NCBI RefSeq assembly: GCF_018449435.1
Contig: NZ_JAHCMU010000016.1
Span: 62,001 to 126,000, forward strand
Direction: 5' to 3'
Source of the DNA: Flagellimonas sp. 389
Lineage (GTDB): Bacteria; Bacteroidota; Bacteroidia; Flavobacteriales; Flavobacteriaceae
DNA length: 64,000 nt
The position numbers and the translations under genes are program-made. Positions within the stretch are counted from its first letter, which is position 1. Each line of letters begins with the position of its first letter. Below the pieces are notes generated by a model. It searched no databases. It saw only the letters and a list, made by a program, of their open reading frames with translations, and was not told where the DNA came from. Below, piece after piece: positions 51,674-61,277 of this stretch.

Positions 51674-52624
51674 ATGAAAATATTGGCCAATGATGGCATT
51701 GCTCAATCAGGAAACGACTTACTTCAAAAAGAAGGTTTTGAAGTCATTACAACCAAGGTAGCAAAAGAACAACTTTCCAACTTTATCAATGAACATAAAA
51801 TTACTGGGCTATTGGTACGAAGTGCCACCGAAGCCAGAAAATCCTTGATCGATGATTGCCCTAGCTTAAAATTGATAGGTCGTGGTGGTGTTGGGATGGA
51901 TAATATTGACGTAGCTCATGCAAAATCAAAAGGTATACATGTGATCAATACCCCTGCCGCTTCTTCAGAATCTGTTGCTGAACTGGTATTTGCCCATTTA
52001 TTGAGCGGGGCGCGATTTTTATATGACTCCAACCGAAATATGCCATTGGATGGTGATAGCAAGTTCAAGCAATTAAAGAAAAGCTATGCCGGTGGCACAG
52101 AACTCAGAGGTAAAACTTTGGGGGTTATCGGTTTTGGCAGAATCGGACAAGCTACCGCTAAAGTGGCACTAAGTTTGGGAATGAAAGTCCTTTTTAACGA
52201 CCATCATACCACAGAGGCTTCCTTGGAAATTTCTTTCTATGATGGACAAACTGTAAATTTCAGTTTAAAAAACAATGAGTTTGATACGTTGCTCAAAGAT
52301 TCAGATTTCATTACAATTCATGTCCCAGCACAGAAAAATTACGTACTTGGTAAAGCTGAGTTTGAGAAAATGAAGACTGGAGCAGCAGTTGTAAATGCTT
52401 CACGTGGTGGGGTTTTAGATGAAGTCGCTTTAATAGATGCTTTAGAGAACGGAAAGATAGCATTTGCAGGATTGGATGTATTTGAATCCGAACCCAATCC
52501 AGAAATCAGAATATTGATGCATCCAAAAATATCTTTGACTCCTCATACCGGAGCATCTACCGTAGAAGCTCAGGAACGTATCAGTTTAGAACTTGCACAT
52601 CAAATAATAGACTTGTTAAACTAA
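51674..52624 (+). CDS. serA: D-3-phosphoglycerate dehydrogenase, short form
   Basis: A 316-residue D-isomer-specific 2-hydroxyacid dehydrogenase catalysing the first step of serine synthesis. The NAD loop GVIGFGRIGQATAKVA, the catalytic Arg in ASRGGVLDE, the Glu in GLDVFESEPNP, and the His in SLTPHTGAST are present. It lacks the C-terminal ACT regulatory domain of longer SerA proteins, so feedback inhibition by serine through that domain is not expected. It follows serC. Confidence 0.9.
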   Translation: MKILANDGIAQSGNDLLQKEGFEVITTKVAKEQLSNFINEHKITGLLVRSATEARKSLIDDCPSLKLIGRGGVGMDNIDVAHAKSKGIHVINTPAASSESVAELVFAHLLSGARFLYDSNRNMPLDGDSKFKQLKKSYAGGTELRGKTLGVIGFGRIGQATAKVALSLGMKVLFNDHHTTEASLEISFYDGQTVNFSLKNNEFDTLLKDSDFITIHVPAQKNYVLGKAEFEKMKTGAAVVNASRGGVLDEVALIDALENGKIAFAGLDVFESEPNPEIRILMHPKISLTPHTGASTVEAQERISLELAHQIIDLLN

Positions 52625-52698
52625 TCCGTTTTTTCAAGTACCAAAGATGTTCAATACATTCTTTTTTGTATTTTGTACCATAAACTAAACACTATAAA

Positions 52699-53340
52699 AT
52701 GTCAGGATTATTAGACTTATTGACCAGCCCAATGGGCAAACAATTAATTAGCGGTGTTTCCGGCCAAACCGGTCAACCCGAAAACAAAACTGCAGAGGTA
52801 TTGAGTATGGCCATGCCACTTTTAATGGGGGCCATGAAAAAAAATACTTCAACACCTGGAGGTGCGCAAGGTTTAATGAGTGCGCTTTCATCAAAACATG
52901 ATGGTGGTATTTTAGATGATCTTGGCGGACTTTTCGGTGGTGGTGTAGACCAAGGTGTAATGGATGATGGTGCTGGTATTTTAGGTCATGTATTTGGAGC
53001 CAAACAACCACAGGTTGAAAATGCGTTGAGCAGTAAATCAGGAATAGATGCAGGCTCAATTTCACAAATACTGAAAATTGCCGCTCCAATTTTATTGGGT
53101 TATTTGGGTAAACAGACCAAACAACAAAATGTAAACAGTCCTGATGGGCTAAACGGATTATTAGGTGGACTCATGGGAGGCAACACTGCTGCTGATAAAC
53201 AGCAGTCCCTTATCGAAAGCTTTTTGGATTCTGATGGAGATGGAAGTATCATGGACGATTTGGCTGGAATGGTCTTAGGTGGTGGAAATCAAAAAAGCAG
53301 TGGTCTTGGAGGAGTATTGGGAGGCCTATTTGGTAAGTAA
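52699..53340 (+). CDS. DUF937 domain-containing protein
   Basis: A 213-residue Gly/Leu-rich protein. The DUF937 features are MSGLLDLLTSPMGKQLISGVSGQTG, MAMPLLMGAMKKN, and repeated GGILDDLGGLFGGG-type stretches. An EF-hand-like loop DSDGDGSIMDD near residue 180 could bind calcium. Low complexity at the C-terminus (LGGVLGGLFGK). No signal peptide. It ends before a strong terminator. Function unknown. Confidence 0.84.
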   Translation: MSGLLDLLTSPMGKQLISGVSGQTGQPENKTAEVLSMAMPLLMGAMKKNTSTPGGAQGLMSALSSKHDGGILDDLGGLFGGGVDQGVMDDGAGILGHVFGAKQPQVENALSSKSGIDAGSISQILKIAAPILLGYLGKQTKQQNVNSPDGLNGLLGGLMGGNTAADKQQSLIESFLDSDGDGSIMDDLAGMVLGGGNQKSSGLGGVLGGLFGK

Positions 53341-53366
53341 GTAACTGCCTTAACAATATTTAACGA

Positions 53367-53397
53367 AGCCATTTGGAATTCCAAATGGCTTTTTTTT
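53367..53397 (+). terminator. Intrinsic terminator after the DUF937 gene
   Basis: A perfect 24-bp palindrome centred on GAATTC (AGCCATTTGGAA / TTCCAAATGGCT) followed by eight T residues. Confidence 0.85.
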
Positions 53398-53410
53398 GTA
53401 TCTTATTTCT

Positions 53411-53857
53411 ATGAAAAAGAGAATTTTAGTTTTATTCATCGTCCTTGTTTCGGTAATGGCTTGTTCATCGCAAAAAGAAGTACTGGAGATTTCCAAACAA
53501 GAACAGGCCTATTTTGACATAGAAGAAGGTGATGCCGTAGAAATCAAGGATGAAGAATCTGAGTACGAAATCATAATTATCGACCCGGGATTCAATACTT
53601 GGCTTTTAAGCATAGCCCAGCCACGAGGCTACTACTCCCAAAGCTTTTTGGAAAACAGAAACAATATTCTTGTAATCAATTGGAACCAAAGGGTGATGCA
53701 GCCCCAACGATACAATCCTAATTTATATGAACTTCAAATCAATTATGATTCCAACATAGATTACGGCTATGAGGTAAACTATAAGCTCTATAATTATTTT
53801 ATTTACTTCCAACGAAAGTATAATCAACGGTTGGGACCTTTCATTCCTAGAATTTAA
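53411..53857 (+). CDS. DUF6146-type lipoprotein
   Basis: A 148-residue lipoprotein. The ATG at 53411 precedes the signal peptide MKKRILVLFIVLVSVMAC, with lipobox VMAC. The mature part contains the segments EYEIIIIDPGFNTWLLS, QPRGYYSQSFLENRN, VINWNQRVMQPQRYNP and YKLYNYFIYFQRKYNQRLG, which I associate with the DUF6146 family of flavobacteria. An upstream TTG in frame (53396) is not needed. It is followed 30 bases later by the next membrane protein. Function unknown. Confidence 0.78.
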   Translation: MKKRILVLFIVLVSVMACSSQKEVLEISKQEQAYFDIEEGDAVEIKDEESEYEIIIIDPGFNTWLLSIAQPRGYYSQSFLENRNNILVINWNQRVMQPQRYNPNLYELQINYDSNIDYGYEVNYKLYNYFIYFQRKYNQRLGPFIPRI

Positions 53858-53887
53858 TGTATTATTTTTACCATCGAATTTACTTTG

Positions 53888-54403
53888 ATGGAGAAAATTA
53901 AAAAAAGGTGGGATATTACTGAGAACTGGCAATTACTTTTCCCTTTTCTAGGCATTTTCTTAACCATACTTACCGCTTACCTGATTTCAAGGAGGTTTTT
54001 ACATCTTTTAGACCTGAACAATACAGTTTTTGAGTGGCTTTTCACACTAGGTATCGGTTCTTTACTTTTTTTTATAATGGTAAAGTTTTTTCTTTGGTGT
54101 TTTAAGAAATTATCCAATAAATGGCCTGTGGAACAGCGATGGGAGATGATTGCCATATTTATTGTTTTTGCAATTACAGGAAGTATTTCCGGTAAATTAG
54201 CTGGACCGTTAACGGAACTGATAGGGCTAAAGCAAGCTACCGTAAGTGGATGGATTTTTTGGACAGCGCGTATTCTTCTTATTTTTCCCATCTATCAAAT
54301 ACTTTTGGTTTTCTTTGGATGGCTCTTTGGACAGTTTCAATTTTTCTGGAATTTTGAGAAAAAGATGCTCAAACGTATGGGTTTAGGGTTCTTGATTCCT
54401 TAA
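53888..54403 (+). CDS. DUF6787-type membrane protein
   Basis: A 171-residue membrane protein with four predicted helices (about residues 15-35, 46-68, 84-105, 120-148) and an N-terminal charged segment MEKIKKRWDITENWQLLFP. The repeated RWDITENWQL/KWPVEQRWEM pattern before helices is reminiscent of the DUF6787 family of flavobacteria. An in-frame TTG lies one codon upstream of the ATG. Function unknown. Confidence 0.72.
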   Translation: MEKIKKRWDITENWQLLFPFLGIFLTILTAYLISRRFLHLLDLNNTVFEWLFTLGIGSLLFFIMVKFFLWCFKKLSNKWPVEQRWEMIAIFIVFAITGSISGKLAGPLTELIGLKQATVSGWIFWTARILLIFPIYQILLVFFGWLFGQFQFFWNFEKKMLKRMGLGFLIP

Positions 54404-54443
54404 ATTATATTTTTCTTAACATAATTTAATCTCTCAATTTACC

Positions 54444-54451
54444 TAGCTTTG
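54444..54451 (+). promoter_or_regulatory. Bacteroidota -7 promoter box before the TonB receptor locus
   Basis: TAGCTTTG, exact TANNTTTG, only 4 bases before the ATG at 54456; if used, the transcript would be leaderless. Confidence 0.4.
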
Positions 54452-54455
54452 TAGC

Positions 54456-54752
54456 ATGTTGCAGACGAAAAGGATTGCTGGCCTTTTAGTTTTTACCTTT
54501 TTGATGCTTATCAAAGTGTCAGCATTACATGTATATACTCATCAAAATGATGACTGTAATGCTATTGAAAATTGTGAAATCTGTGATATTGCACTTGAGA
54601 GCCAAACTTCTGACTTGGAGATTCCATCACAATTTATTAGCTCTAATTATCATACCATTTTAGAGGTCAAACGCTTCACGGAAACCCCTCAAGTATTTTC
54701 TAAAGCGTCCAATGCATTTCAACTCTTTTCCAGACCCCCTCCCTCCTTTTAA
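54456..54752 (+). CDS. Small exported protein with Cys/His metal-like motif, upstream of TonB receptor
   Basis: A 98-residue protein with an N-terminal signal sequence or membrane helix (about residues 7-24), followed by HVYTHQNDDCNAIENCEICDIALE, which holds two His and three Cys in a compact pattern that could bind a metal. It ends in a Pro-rich tail FSRPPPSF. Similar small proteins often precede TonB-dependent receptors in flavobacteria. Its exact role is unknown. The 205 bases between it and the receptor gene contain no other frame. Confidence 0.66.
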   Translation: MLQTKRIAGLLVFTFLMLIKVSALHVYTHQNDDCNAIENCEICDIALESQTSDLEIPSQFISSNYHTILEVKRFTETPQVFSKASNAFQLFSRPPPSF

Positions 54753-54957
54753 GAATTTGTTAAAAAATTACCTAAGATTAAAATTGATGCTAGGTTGATT
54801 AATGTTTCTAACCAGTGTCTTAAGTTCTTTTAAGTTAAATTATGGTTTTTAATGTAGAATATGTCAATAGCATGATGCACACTAGTCTTTTCATAGATTA
54901 TGACTATTCAATAAAAAATCATAATACTTATCAACCCCTTTTGGATAACAAATCATA

Positions 54958-57360
54958 ATGAAGCTACGGCCTCTATTACTTTTTCTATTTATTTCATTCT
55001 TTACGGTGGCTCAAAAAGACCCGTGTACATATTCGGTTAGTGGTAAGGTTTTGGATGTGGATACCAAAGAACCTATCCCCTATGCTGTAGTTAAAGTTGA
55101 CGGTACCAAAAAATACACCAGTACCAATGCCGAAGGTCATTTTAGTATTGATGGTCTGTGTTCAGAAAAAAATACTCTCATCATTTCGTGCGTGGGTTAT
55201 GCAGATTCAACTAAGGAGCATGAACATGATTCCAATATTCACTTTTACTTGACACAAAAGGTGACAGGTCTAGAGGAAGTCACCATACAGGCGCAAAGAA
55301 CAAAAGAAAAGGGTACCGAAACAATTTCACAGATAACTATTGGTAAATCAGAAATTGCCAGCAGTTCCACACAATCTTTGGCAGCTGTTTTATCCCAACA
55401 ACAAGGATTGACATTCATTTCTACCGGAAACAATGTCCAATTGCCGGTTATACATGGACTGTACGGAAATCGAATCTTGGTTTTGAACAATGGTCTAAAG
55501 CACGGTTTTCAAAATTGGGGAACAGATCATGCACCGGAAATTGATATTTCATCGGCAAATAGCATAACCGTTGTTAAAGGCGCGGCAGGTGTGAGATATG
55601 GGCCCGAAGCTTTGGGCGGTGCCATAATTATTGAACCGAACCCCCTACTTTTAAACAACCCGTTATACGCAGAATTTGGTACAGGCTATGAAACTAACGG
55701 TCGCGGCTACAATACCAATCTAGAAGTTGGGGGCGGAACCGAAAATTGGAGCTTTTTCGCAAATGGAAACTATACTAGAATCGGTGACCGTAATGCTCCG
55801 GACTATAGTTTGACCAATTCTGGTAAAGAAGAAAAGGCATTTAGTTTTGGTGTACTTCGCCACTTGAACAAGTGGGATTTTAAAATCAACTATAGCTTTG
55901 TAGACCAAAATTTAGCACTTTTGCGATCATCCATAGCAAGTAGTCCTGAGTCCTTTATTCGGGCTATTAATTCGGATGAACCCAATTTTATAAACCCCTT
56001 CTCATACGATATTAATGAACCTAATCAAACCACACAACATCATTTGGCAAAAGCTGAAGTAAATTGGTGGTACAAAGAAGGAGCACGACTTACCCTAATA
56101 GGCGGCGTACAACTTAATAAAAGAGATGAATTTGATGTAAGAAGAAATTCTGAGCTTCCCATCATAGATCTTGATTTGACTACCCTAGATTATCAACTGG
56201 AATGGAAACATTCTAAATGGAACGGATTAGACGGATTATTGGGTGTTCAATATTTCAGTCAAAATAACGACAATAACCCTGGTACACAGACCACTCCCTT
56301 TATTCCAAACTATAATACCGATAGATTCAGTGCCTTTGCCATTGAGAGCTTTCAATTTGGAAGGAATACTTTGGAAGCAGGATTGCGGTTCGATTATGAA
56401 ACCAACGATGTTAGGGGTAGAGAAACCAATCAAGATATTTTTAGGGATAATTATAGCTTCACCAACTTTACAGGATCATTGGGATTTGTGAGGCAATTTT
56501 CTGAAAGCAGTACCTTTAGAACAAACTTGGGCACTGCTTGGCGTACCCCGAACATGGAAGAATTGTTCAGTTTTGGACAACATGGTTTTAAGACTACTTT
56601 TGGTTTGTTGCGATTCTCGGACATCAATGGTCAATTGAGTACAAATGAGGTAGTTCCTTTGGACGAAAGCGACGTAAATCCGGAAAGAGGCTATAAATTT
56701 ATCAATGAATTCCAAACCTCTAAAAACGATAACACACATAATCTAACCATCTACTCCCACTATATTGAGAATTACATTTTTGATAGACCCATTGGTGTTT
56801 TCGGAACCATCCGGGGCCCCATGCCCGCTTTTATTTTCGATCAGGTAGATGCGCTGTTCCTTGGAGGTGATTACAGTTGGAAAAAAGATTGGACAAAGAA
56901 TATTTCTGGAGTTTTTGGGTTTAGTTATTTATGGTCAAGAAATATAGGTGACAATGAGCCCTTGATAAATCAACCTCCCGTTTCAACAAGTTTTGAACTG
57001 CGGTGGGACCAAGGTAAAGTATGGATGTTGGATTCATCTAAATGGACGATTCGCCCTAGCTATACCTTTCAACAATTCCAAGCACCACGAACGGTAACAC
57101 CCGAAGATTTGGTAGATAGAACTGTTGAAATTACAACAGATTCAGAGATTTTTGATTTTGCAGATGCACCAGAAGGATACTTCCTGTTAGACTTATCGTG
57201 GAATTTCAAATGGAAAAACCTAAGCGGTAGTATTACGGCCCAAAACCTATTAAATACCAGTTATCGTGATTATCTCAATGAAATGAGATACTTCGCGGAT
57301 GAACCTGGTAGAAATATCCTATTTACCTTGAACTATTTTTTAAAAGCAAAAAAAAGATGA
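54958..57360 (+). CDS. TonB-dependent outer-membrane receptor, possibly for a metal ion
   Basis: An 800-residue receptor with a signal peptide (about 1-18), a carboxypeptidase-like regulatory domain (about 24-100: SGKVLDVDTKEPIPYAVVKVDG), a plug (about 115-225: VLNNGLKHGFQNWGTDHAPEIDISSANS, KGAAGVRYGPEALGGAI) and a 22-strand barrel to the end. Its plug resembles those of metal-type receptors (ZnuD/CirA-like), and the preceding small Cys/His protein supports a metal substrate, but the ligand is not certain. It is followed by an acidic lipoprotein. Confidence 0.87.
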   Translation: MKLRPLLLFLFISFFTVAQKDPCTYSVSGKVLDVDTKEPIPYAVVKVDGTKKYTSTNAEGHFSIDGLCSEKNTLIISCVGYADSTKEHEHDSNIHFYLTQKVTGLEEVTIQAQRTKEKGTETISQITIGKSEIASSSTQSLAAVLSQQQGLTFISTGNNVQLPVIHGLYGNRILVLNNGLKHGFQNWGTDHAPEIDISSANSITVVKGAAGVRYGPEALGGAIIIEPNPLLLNNPLYAEFGTGYETNGRGYNTNLEVGGGTENWSFFANGNYTRIGDRNAPDYSLTNSGKEEKAFSFGVLRHLNKWDFKINYSFVDQNLALLRSSIASSPESFIRAINSDEPNFINPFSYDINEPNQTTQHHLAKAEVNWWYKEGARLTLIGGVQLNKRDEFDVRRNSELPIIDLDLTTLDYQLEWKHSKWNGLDGLLGVQYFSQNNDNNPGTQTTPFIPNYNTDRFSAFAIESFQFGRNTLEAGLRFDYETNDVRGRETNQDIFRDNYSFTNFTGSLGFVRQFSESSTFRTNLGTAWRTPNMEELFSFGQHGFKTTFGLLRFSDINGQLSTNEVVPLDESDVNPERGYKFINEFQTSKNDNTHNLTIYSHYIENYIFDRPIGVFGTIRGPMPAFIFDQVDALFLGGDYSWKKDWTKNISGVFGFSYLWSRNIGDNEPLINQPPVSTSFELRWDQGKVWMLDSSKWTIRPSYTFQQFQAPRTVTPEDLVDRTVEITTDSEIFDFADAPEGYFLLDLSWNFKWKNLSGSITAQNLLNTSYRDYLNEMRYFADEPGRNILFTLNYFLKAKKR

Positions 57361-57477
57361 TGGAACAAAAACCCCCTACAACTAGGCCTAAGATAACTAG
57401 ACCACCATGACTATTTGAAATCTGGCAGTAACTATTCAAACATTTTAAATTTAGTAAACAAATAAAAAAAAGTAAAA

Positions 57478-58101
57478 ATGAAAACAATTGAAAAATTTAT
57501 GAATTACCGTTTATTGGCCCTTCTGTTTGCAGGCCTTATGATAACGAGCTGTAGCGATGATGATGATGCTCCCGAAGAAGAAGAAGAATTAGAGGTAATT
57601 ACAAGTGTGACCCTTATTTTCACCAATGATGCAGACTCCAGTGATGAGGTTAGGGCTAGAGCCGTGGATCCCGACGGATTGGGCACGGCAGAATTGGAAG
57701 TACTTGATGAAATTACCCTTGCGGCAGATACGCAGTATACCTTGACTTTTGAAATTTTAAATGCCTTAGATCCTGATGATGTTGAAGATATAGGAGATGA
57801 AATAAAGGATGAAGATGATGAACACCAGATTTTCTTTAGCTTCACCGAAGATGCTTTTGATAGCCCAGGAGGGAATGGTAACATAGATACGGCTTCTGAT
57901 CCAATCAATTACAATGACCAAGATGAGAATGGAAACCCCGTAGGCTTGTCAACTTCTTGGACAACTCCTGCTTCAGGTACAACAACCGATGGAACATTTA
58001 CGGTAAGACTTCAACACCAACCAGACATAAAAACTGATACAACAGGTGCGAGTGATGGTGAAGACGATTTTGACCTAGAATTTGTCCTAAACATTGAGTA
58101 G
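57478..58101 (+). CDS. Acidic lipoprotein linked to the TonB receptor
   Basis: A 207-residue lipoprotein with lipobox ITSC at about residues 22-25 and an extremely acidic stretch just after (DDDDAPEEEEELEVI). The mature part has beta-rich segments (VTSVTLIFTNDADSSDE, LAADTQYTLTFEILNA, FTVRLQHQPDIKTD), an immunoglobulin-like layout, and Asp/Glu clusters. An alternative ATG lies 7 codons in (57499). It follows the receptor by 117 bases. Homologues in flavobacteria are often called type 1 periplasmic binding fold proteins without clear support. A role in binding metal or in receptor docking is inferred. Confidence 0.72.
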   Translation: MKTIEKFMNYRLLALLFAGLMITSCSDDDDAPEEEEELEVITSVTLIFTNDADSSDEVRARAVDPDGLGTAELEVLDEITLAADTQYTLTFEILNALDPDDVEDIGDEIKDEDDEHQIFFSFTEDAFDSPGGNGNIDTASDPINYNDQDENGNPVGLSTSWTTPASGTTTDGTFTVRLQHQPDIKTDTTGASDGEDDFDLEFVLNIE

Positions 58102-58157
58102 TTCAATTAGTTAGTTTAACAACAGAATAAACGAAAGTTCATGTAAGTTTGTTAGTT

Positions 58158-58200
58158 AAAATCGGGAGGGCTTACTCTTTTAGTCCTCTCGATTTTATTT
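58158..58200 (+). terminator. Intrinsic terminator after the TonB receptor locus
   Basis: Stem AAAATCGGGAGG / CCTCTCGATTTT (12 bp with one G-U pair), 15-base loop, followed by a T-rich run. May act for both convergent genes. Confidence 0.75.
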
Positions 58201-58203
58201 TGT

Positions 58204-58479
58204 TCACTTTTTCGAAAAGATGTAGGTGTAGACCCACATAATGGTGAACGAAGGTATCACATCCATTCCAGGAACAAGTTCTTCGACAAAGGTTACCACT
58301 CCCGCAGCCTGTCCTATTCTTCCCTTGTACATTCGGGTCATTAACCAACCGGCCATAGGTGCCCAAATTACGTCTGAGAATTCCCCAATTGCTGGGATAG
58401 CAAAGGACAACATTCCAATGCCATCAAATAATAATCCTAAAAAAAGATTGCGGTATTTTAAATCCTTCTCTTCTGTCAT
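58204..58479 (-). CDS. Small membrane protein of unknown function, 91 aa
   Basis: A 91-residue protein with two or three membrane helices (about residues 12-32, 36-50, 70-87), separated by the conserved-looking MTRMYKGRIGQAAGVVTFVEELVPGMD segment. A family with this GxxxE-L-x-P-G-x-D pattern is common in Bacteroidota. No catalytic residue is recognised. It is 40 bases downstream of folE on the same strand and probably co-transcribed. Confidence 0.72.
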   Translation of the reverse strand: MTEEKDLKYRNLFLGLLFDGIGMLSFAIPAIGEFSDVIWAPMAGWLMTRMYKGRIGQAAGVVTFVEELVPGMDVIPSFTIMWVYTYIFSKK

Positions 58480-58519
58480 GAAGGGAAAATAGCAAATAGC
58501 AACGACTTGAAAAAATTAA

Positions 58520-59119
58520 CTACGATAAATCCGAACTAATGAGTTTAAGGAATTCATTACGCGTCTCTATCTTTTCAAATTGCCCCCTAAAGCCTGATGT
58601 TGTGGTCACAGAATTCTGTTTTTGTACACCGCGCATCATCATACACATATGTGAGGCTTCTATCACTACAGCGACACCTTTAGGCTTTAAGGTATTGTTG
58701 AGACACTCTAGAATGTCGTGCGTCAAACGTTCTTGAACTTGTAATCTTCTCGCAAAAACATCAACTATACGCGGTATTTTACTCAATCCAACGATATGCC
58801 CGTTGGGTATATAAGCTACGTGGGCTTTCCCAAAAAACGGTAACATGTGGTGTTCGCAGAGGGAATACAGTTCTATATCTTTTATAATGACCATATCGTC
58901 ATAATCCTCCTTGAACATTGCCCCTTTTAGAATTTCGGCGGCATCTTGTTTGTAGCCTTGGGTCAAGAAGAGCATAGCTTTTGCTGCACGCTCAGGAGTT
59001 TTTGTAAGCCCTTCACGTTCAACGTCCTCTCCTATCTCACCAATAATTTTAGAGAATCGTTCCTTTATATCATTGGTTATGGTAATATTGTACTCTTCAA
59101 GATTTTGATATGGTGCCAT
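58520..59119 (-). CDS. folE: GTP cyclohydrolase I
   Basis: A 199-residue enzyme making 7,8-dihydroneopterin triphosphate from GTP, the first step of folate and tetrahydrobiopterin synthesis. The zinc-binding Cys and His are in [15 protein letters not shown] near residue 90 and [13 protein letters not shown] near residue 155, with RLQVQERLT and the TPERAAKAM segment also present. It lies 4 bases downstream of msrA. Confidence 0.95.
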   Translation of the reverse strand: MAPYQNLEEYNITITNDIKERFSKIIGEIGEDVEREGLTKTPERAAKAMLFLTQGYKQDAAEILKGAMFKEDYDDMVIIKDIELYSLCEHHMLPFFGKAHVAYIPNGHIVGLSKIPRIVDVFARRLQVQERLTHDILECLNNTLKPKGVAVVIEASHMCMMMRGVQKQNSVTTTSGFRGQFEKIETRNEFLKLISSDLS

Positions 59120-59123
59120 ATTC

Positions 59124-59684
59124 TTATATAACTGTATTTAGCTTATTTGAAAAATGCTTGTTTAACTTTTTGATTTTAGGGTCAATGATAAACTGACAGT
59201 AGGGCTGATTGCTATTGTCATTATAGTAATTTTGATGGTCCTCTTCCGCCTTGTAAAATACTTTTTCCTCAGAAATTGCAGTAACTATAGGAGAACCAAA
59301 AACACGTTCTTTTTCCAGAAGTGCAATAAATTTTTTCGCTTCTTCCCTTTGCTTTGTGTTGGTATAAAAAATTTCGCTTCTATATTGGGTGCCTACGTCA
59401 TTTCCCTGCCTATTCAGTGTTGTGGGATCATGGGTGGCAAAAAATACCTCTAACAATTCATTAAAAGAAATTAAAGTAGGGTCGAATAGTATCTTGATTG
59501 CTTCTGCGTGCCCGGTTCTACCAGTACAAATTTCTCTATAGGCTGGATTCTTGATTGTACCGCCAGTGTATCCAGAAATTACTTCTTGTACACCGTTAAG
59601 TCTCTGAAATACAGCTTCTGTACACCAAAAACAACCGCCAGCGAATATGGCGGTCTCTATTAGAATATTATTTTGTTTACTCAT
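59124..59684 (-). CDS. msrA: Peptide-methionine (S)-S-oxide reductase
   Basis: A 186-residue MsrA that reduces methionine-S-sulfoxide in proteins. The catalytic Cys is in [13 protein letters not shown] near residue 18, with [38 protein letters not shown] and EEDHQNYY. No C-terminal extra domain (MsrB) is fused. Preceded by an exact -7 box at 59702-59709. Confidence 0.95.
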   Translation of the reverse strand: MSKQNNILIETAIFAGGCFWCTEAVFQRLNGVQEVISGYTGGTIKNPAYREICTGRTGHAEAIKILFDPTLISFNELLEVFFATHDPTTLNRQGNDVGTQYRSEIFYTNTKQREEAKKFIALLEKERVFGSPIVTAISEEKVFYKAEEDHQNYYNDNSNQPYCQFIIDPKIKKLNKHFSNKLNTVI

Positions 59685-59701
59685 TTCTATGTAAAGTTAA
59701 A

Positions 59702-59709
59702 CAAACTTA
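59702..59709 (-). promoter_or_regulatory. Bacteroidota -7 promoter box for msrA-folE
   Basis: Minus-strand TAAGTTTG, exact TANNTTTG, 17 bases upstream of the msrA ATG. Confidence 0.55.
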
Positions 59710-59839
59710 ATGGTTCTGTAACTTAAAAACAATGATAAAATTTTCATAACTAGTCGCAGTCATATCCAAAAACTTTAATTAAAACTTCCGATTTTTGTTT
59801 GCTCGATGGTAATGATTACATTCCCACAATACACTATAT

Positions 59840-60502
59840 ATGATCAAAGCTAGTAACATAAAGAAGCGCTACGGTGAACTCCAAGTTTTAAAAGGTGTAG
59901 ACTTAGAGATAAAACAAGGCGAGGTTGTATCTATTGTAGGTGCATCTGGTGCTGGCAAAACTACATTGTTACAAATACTGGGAACTTTGGATTCACCTTC
60001 CAACAAAAAAGATAGTTCCTTGTTCATAAACACAAAGGATGTTACCCAACTCAACGATAAAAATCTAGCACGTTTTAGAAACGAGCATATTGGTTTCATT
60101 TTTCAGTTTCATCAATTATTACCGGAGTTCACTGCATTGGAAAATGTCTGTATCCCTGCATTTATAAAAAAGACCTCAAAAACAGAAGCTGAAAAACGAG
60201 CTAAGGAACTCTTGGACTTTCTAGGCCTTACGGATAGATATCATCATAAGCCCAATGCGCTGTCCGGTGGAGAGCAACAACGCGTAGCGGTTGCACGTTC
60301 GTTGATCAATAACCCATCTGTAATTTTGGCAGATGAACCCAGTGGTAATCTTGATTCTGAAAGTGCTGACAATCTTCATCAACTTTTTTTTAAGCTCCGT
60401 GACGAATTTGGACAAACCTTTGTACTAGTTACACATAATTCAGAATTGGCAAATATGGCGGATAGAAAATTGACAATGGTAGATGGATTGATTGTTTCCT
60501 GA
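59840..60502 (+). CDS. lolD: Lipoprotein-releasing ABC transporter ATPase
   Basis: A 220-residue ATPase of the MacB/LolD type that would power release of lipoproteins from the inner membrane. Walker [13 protein letters not shown] at about residues 38-49, [15 protein letters not shown] signature near residue 140, Walker [17 protein letters not shown], and the [11 protein letters not shown] switch His region are present. The permease LolC/E genes are not adjacent. A MacB-like exporter role cannot be excluded. Confidence 0.88.
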   Translation: MIKASNIKKRYGELQVLKGVDLEIKQGEVVSIVGASGAGKTTLLQILGTLDSPSNKKDSSLFINTKDVTQLNDKNLARFRNEHIGFIFQFHQLLPEFTALENVCIPAFIKKTSKTEAEKRAKELLDFLGLTDRYHHKPNALSGGEQQRVAVARSLINNPSVILADEPSGNLDSESADNLHQLFFKLRDEFGQTFVLVTHNSELANMADRKLTMVDGLIVS

Positions 60503-60512
60503 TTTTTATTTT

Positions 60513-61277
60513 ATGACAAAAACAGCGCTAAAAACTTTTTTGGACGAAAAGGTTGAACAGTACAATCATCCTAAATTTCTAGAAGATGATCCATTGCAAA
60601 TTCCACATCGCTTCACAAAAAAGGAAGATATTGAAATCAGTGGGTTTTTAACAGCGACCATTGCGTGGGGAAACCGAAAAAGTATTATCAACAATGCATC
60701 ACGATTGATGGAATTATTGGACAATACACCCTATGATTTTGTATTGAACCATTCGGAATCCGATTTGAATCGATTGGAACCTTTTGTACACCGAACATTC
60801 AATGGCCATGATTTACAATATTTTATAAAAAGTCTTCAAAACATTTATCAAAACCATAATGGTTTAGAAGCCATATTTGTACAACATCAAGATACCGACT
60901 CGTTACAATCCGCCATATCCAATTTTAAGAAGTATTTTTTTGAAATGCCCCATGAGATTAGAACTATGAAGCATGTTTCCGACCCCTTAAAAGGCTCCGC
61001 CGCAAAGCGAATCAATATGTTTTTGCGATGGATGGTACGAGATAAAAGTACAGGTGTGGATTTCGGAATTTGGCGAGGACTGAAACCAAGCCAGCTTTCA
61101 TGCCCGTTGGATGTTCACTCGGGTAATGTGGCCAGAAAACTAAAACTGCTAAAACGAAAACAAAACGATGCTAAAGCTCTGGCAGAGTTGGATAAAAACC
61201 TAAGAAAACTGGACCCAATGGATCCAGTTAAATATGATTTTGCGCTGTTCGGATTAGGGGTATTTGAAAAATTCTAG
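60513..61277 (+). CDS. TIGR02757-family protein
   Basis: A 254-residue cytoplasmic protein of family TIGR02757. The typical pieces are TATIAWGNRKSIINNASRLME near residue 47, PFVHRTFNGHDLQYFI near residue 95, KGSAAKRINMFLRWMVR near residue 160, and LSCPLDVHSGNVARKL near residue 195. Function is unknown; helix-hairpin-helix DNA-glycosylase-like folding has been suggested for such proteins but I cannot confirm it. A TTG upstream at 60492 is ignored; the ATG at 60513 is used. It is 10 bases past lolD. Confidence 0.83.
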   Translation: MTKTALKTFLDEKVEQYNHPKFLEDDPLQIPHRFTKKEDIEISGFLTATIAWGNRKSIINNASRLMELLDNTPYDFVLNHSESDLNRLEPFVHRTFNGHDLQYFIKSLQNIYQNHNGLEAIFVQHQDTDSLQSAISNFKKYFFEMPHEIRTMKHVSDPLKGSAAKRINMFLRWMVRDKSTGVDFGIWRGLKPSQLSCPLDVHSGNVARKLKLLKRKQNDAKALAELDKNLRKLDPMDPVKYDFALFGLGVFEKF

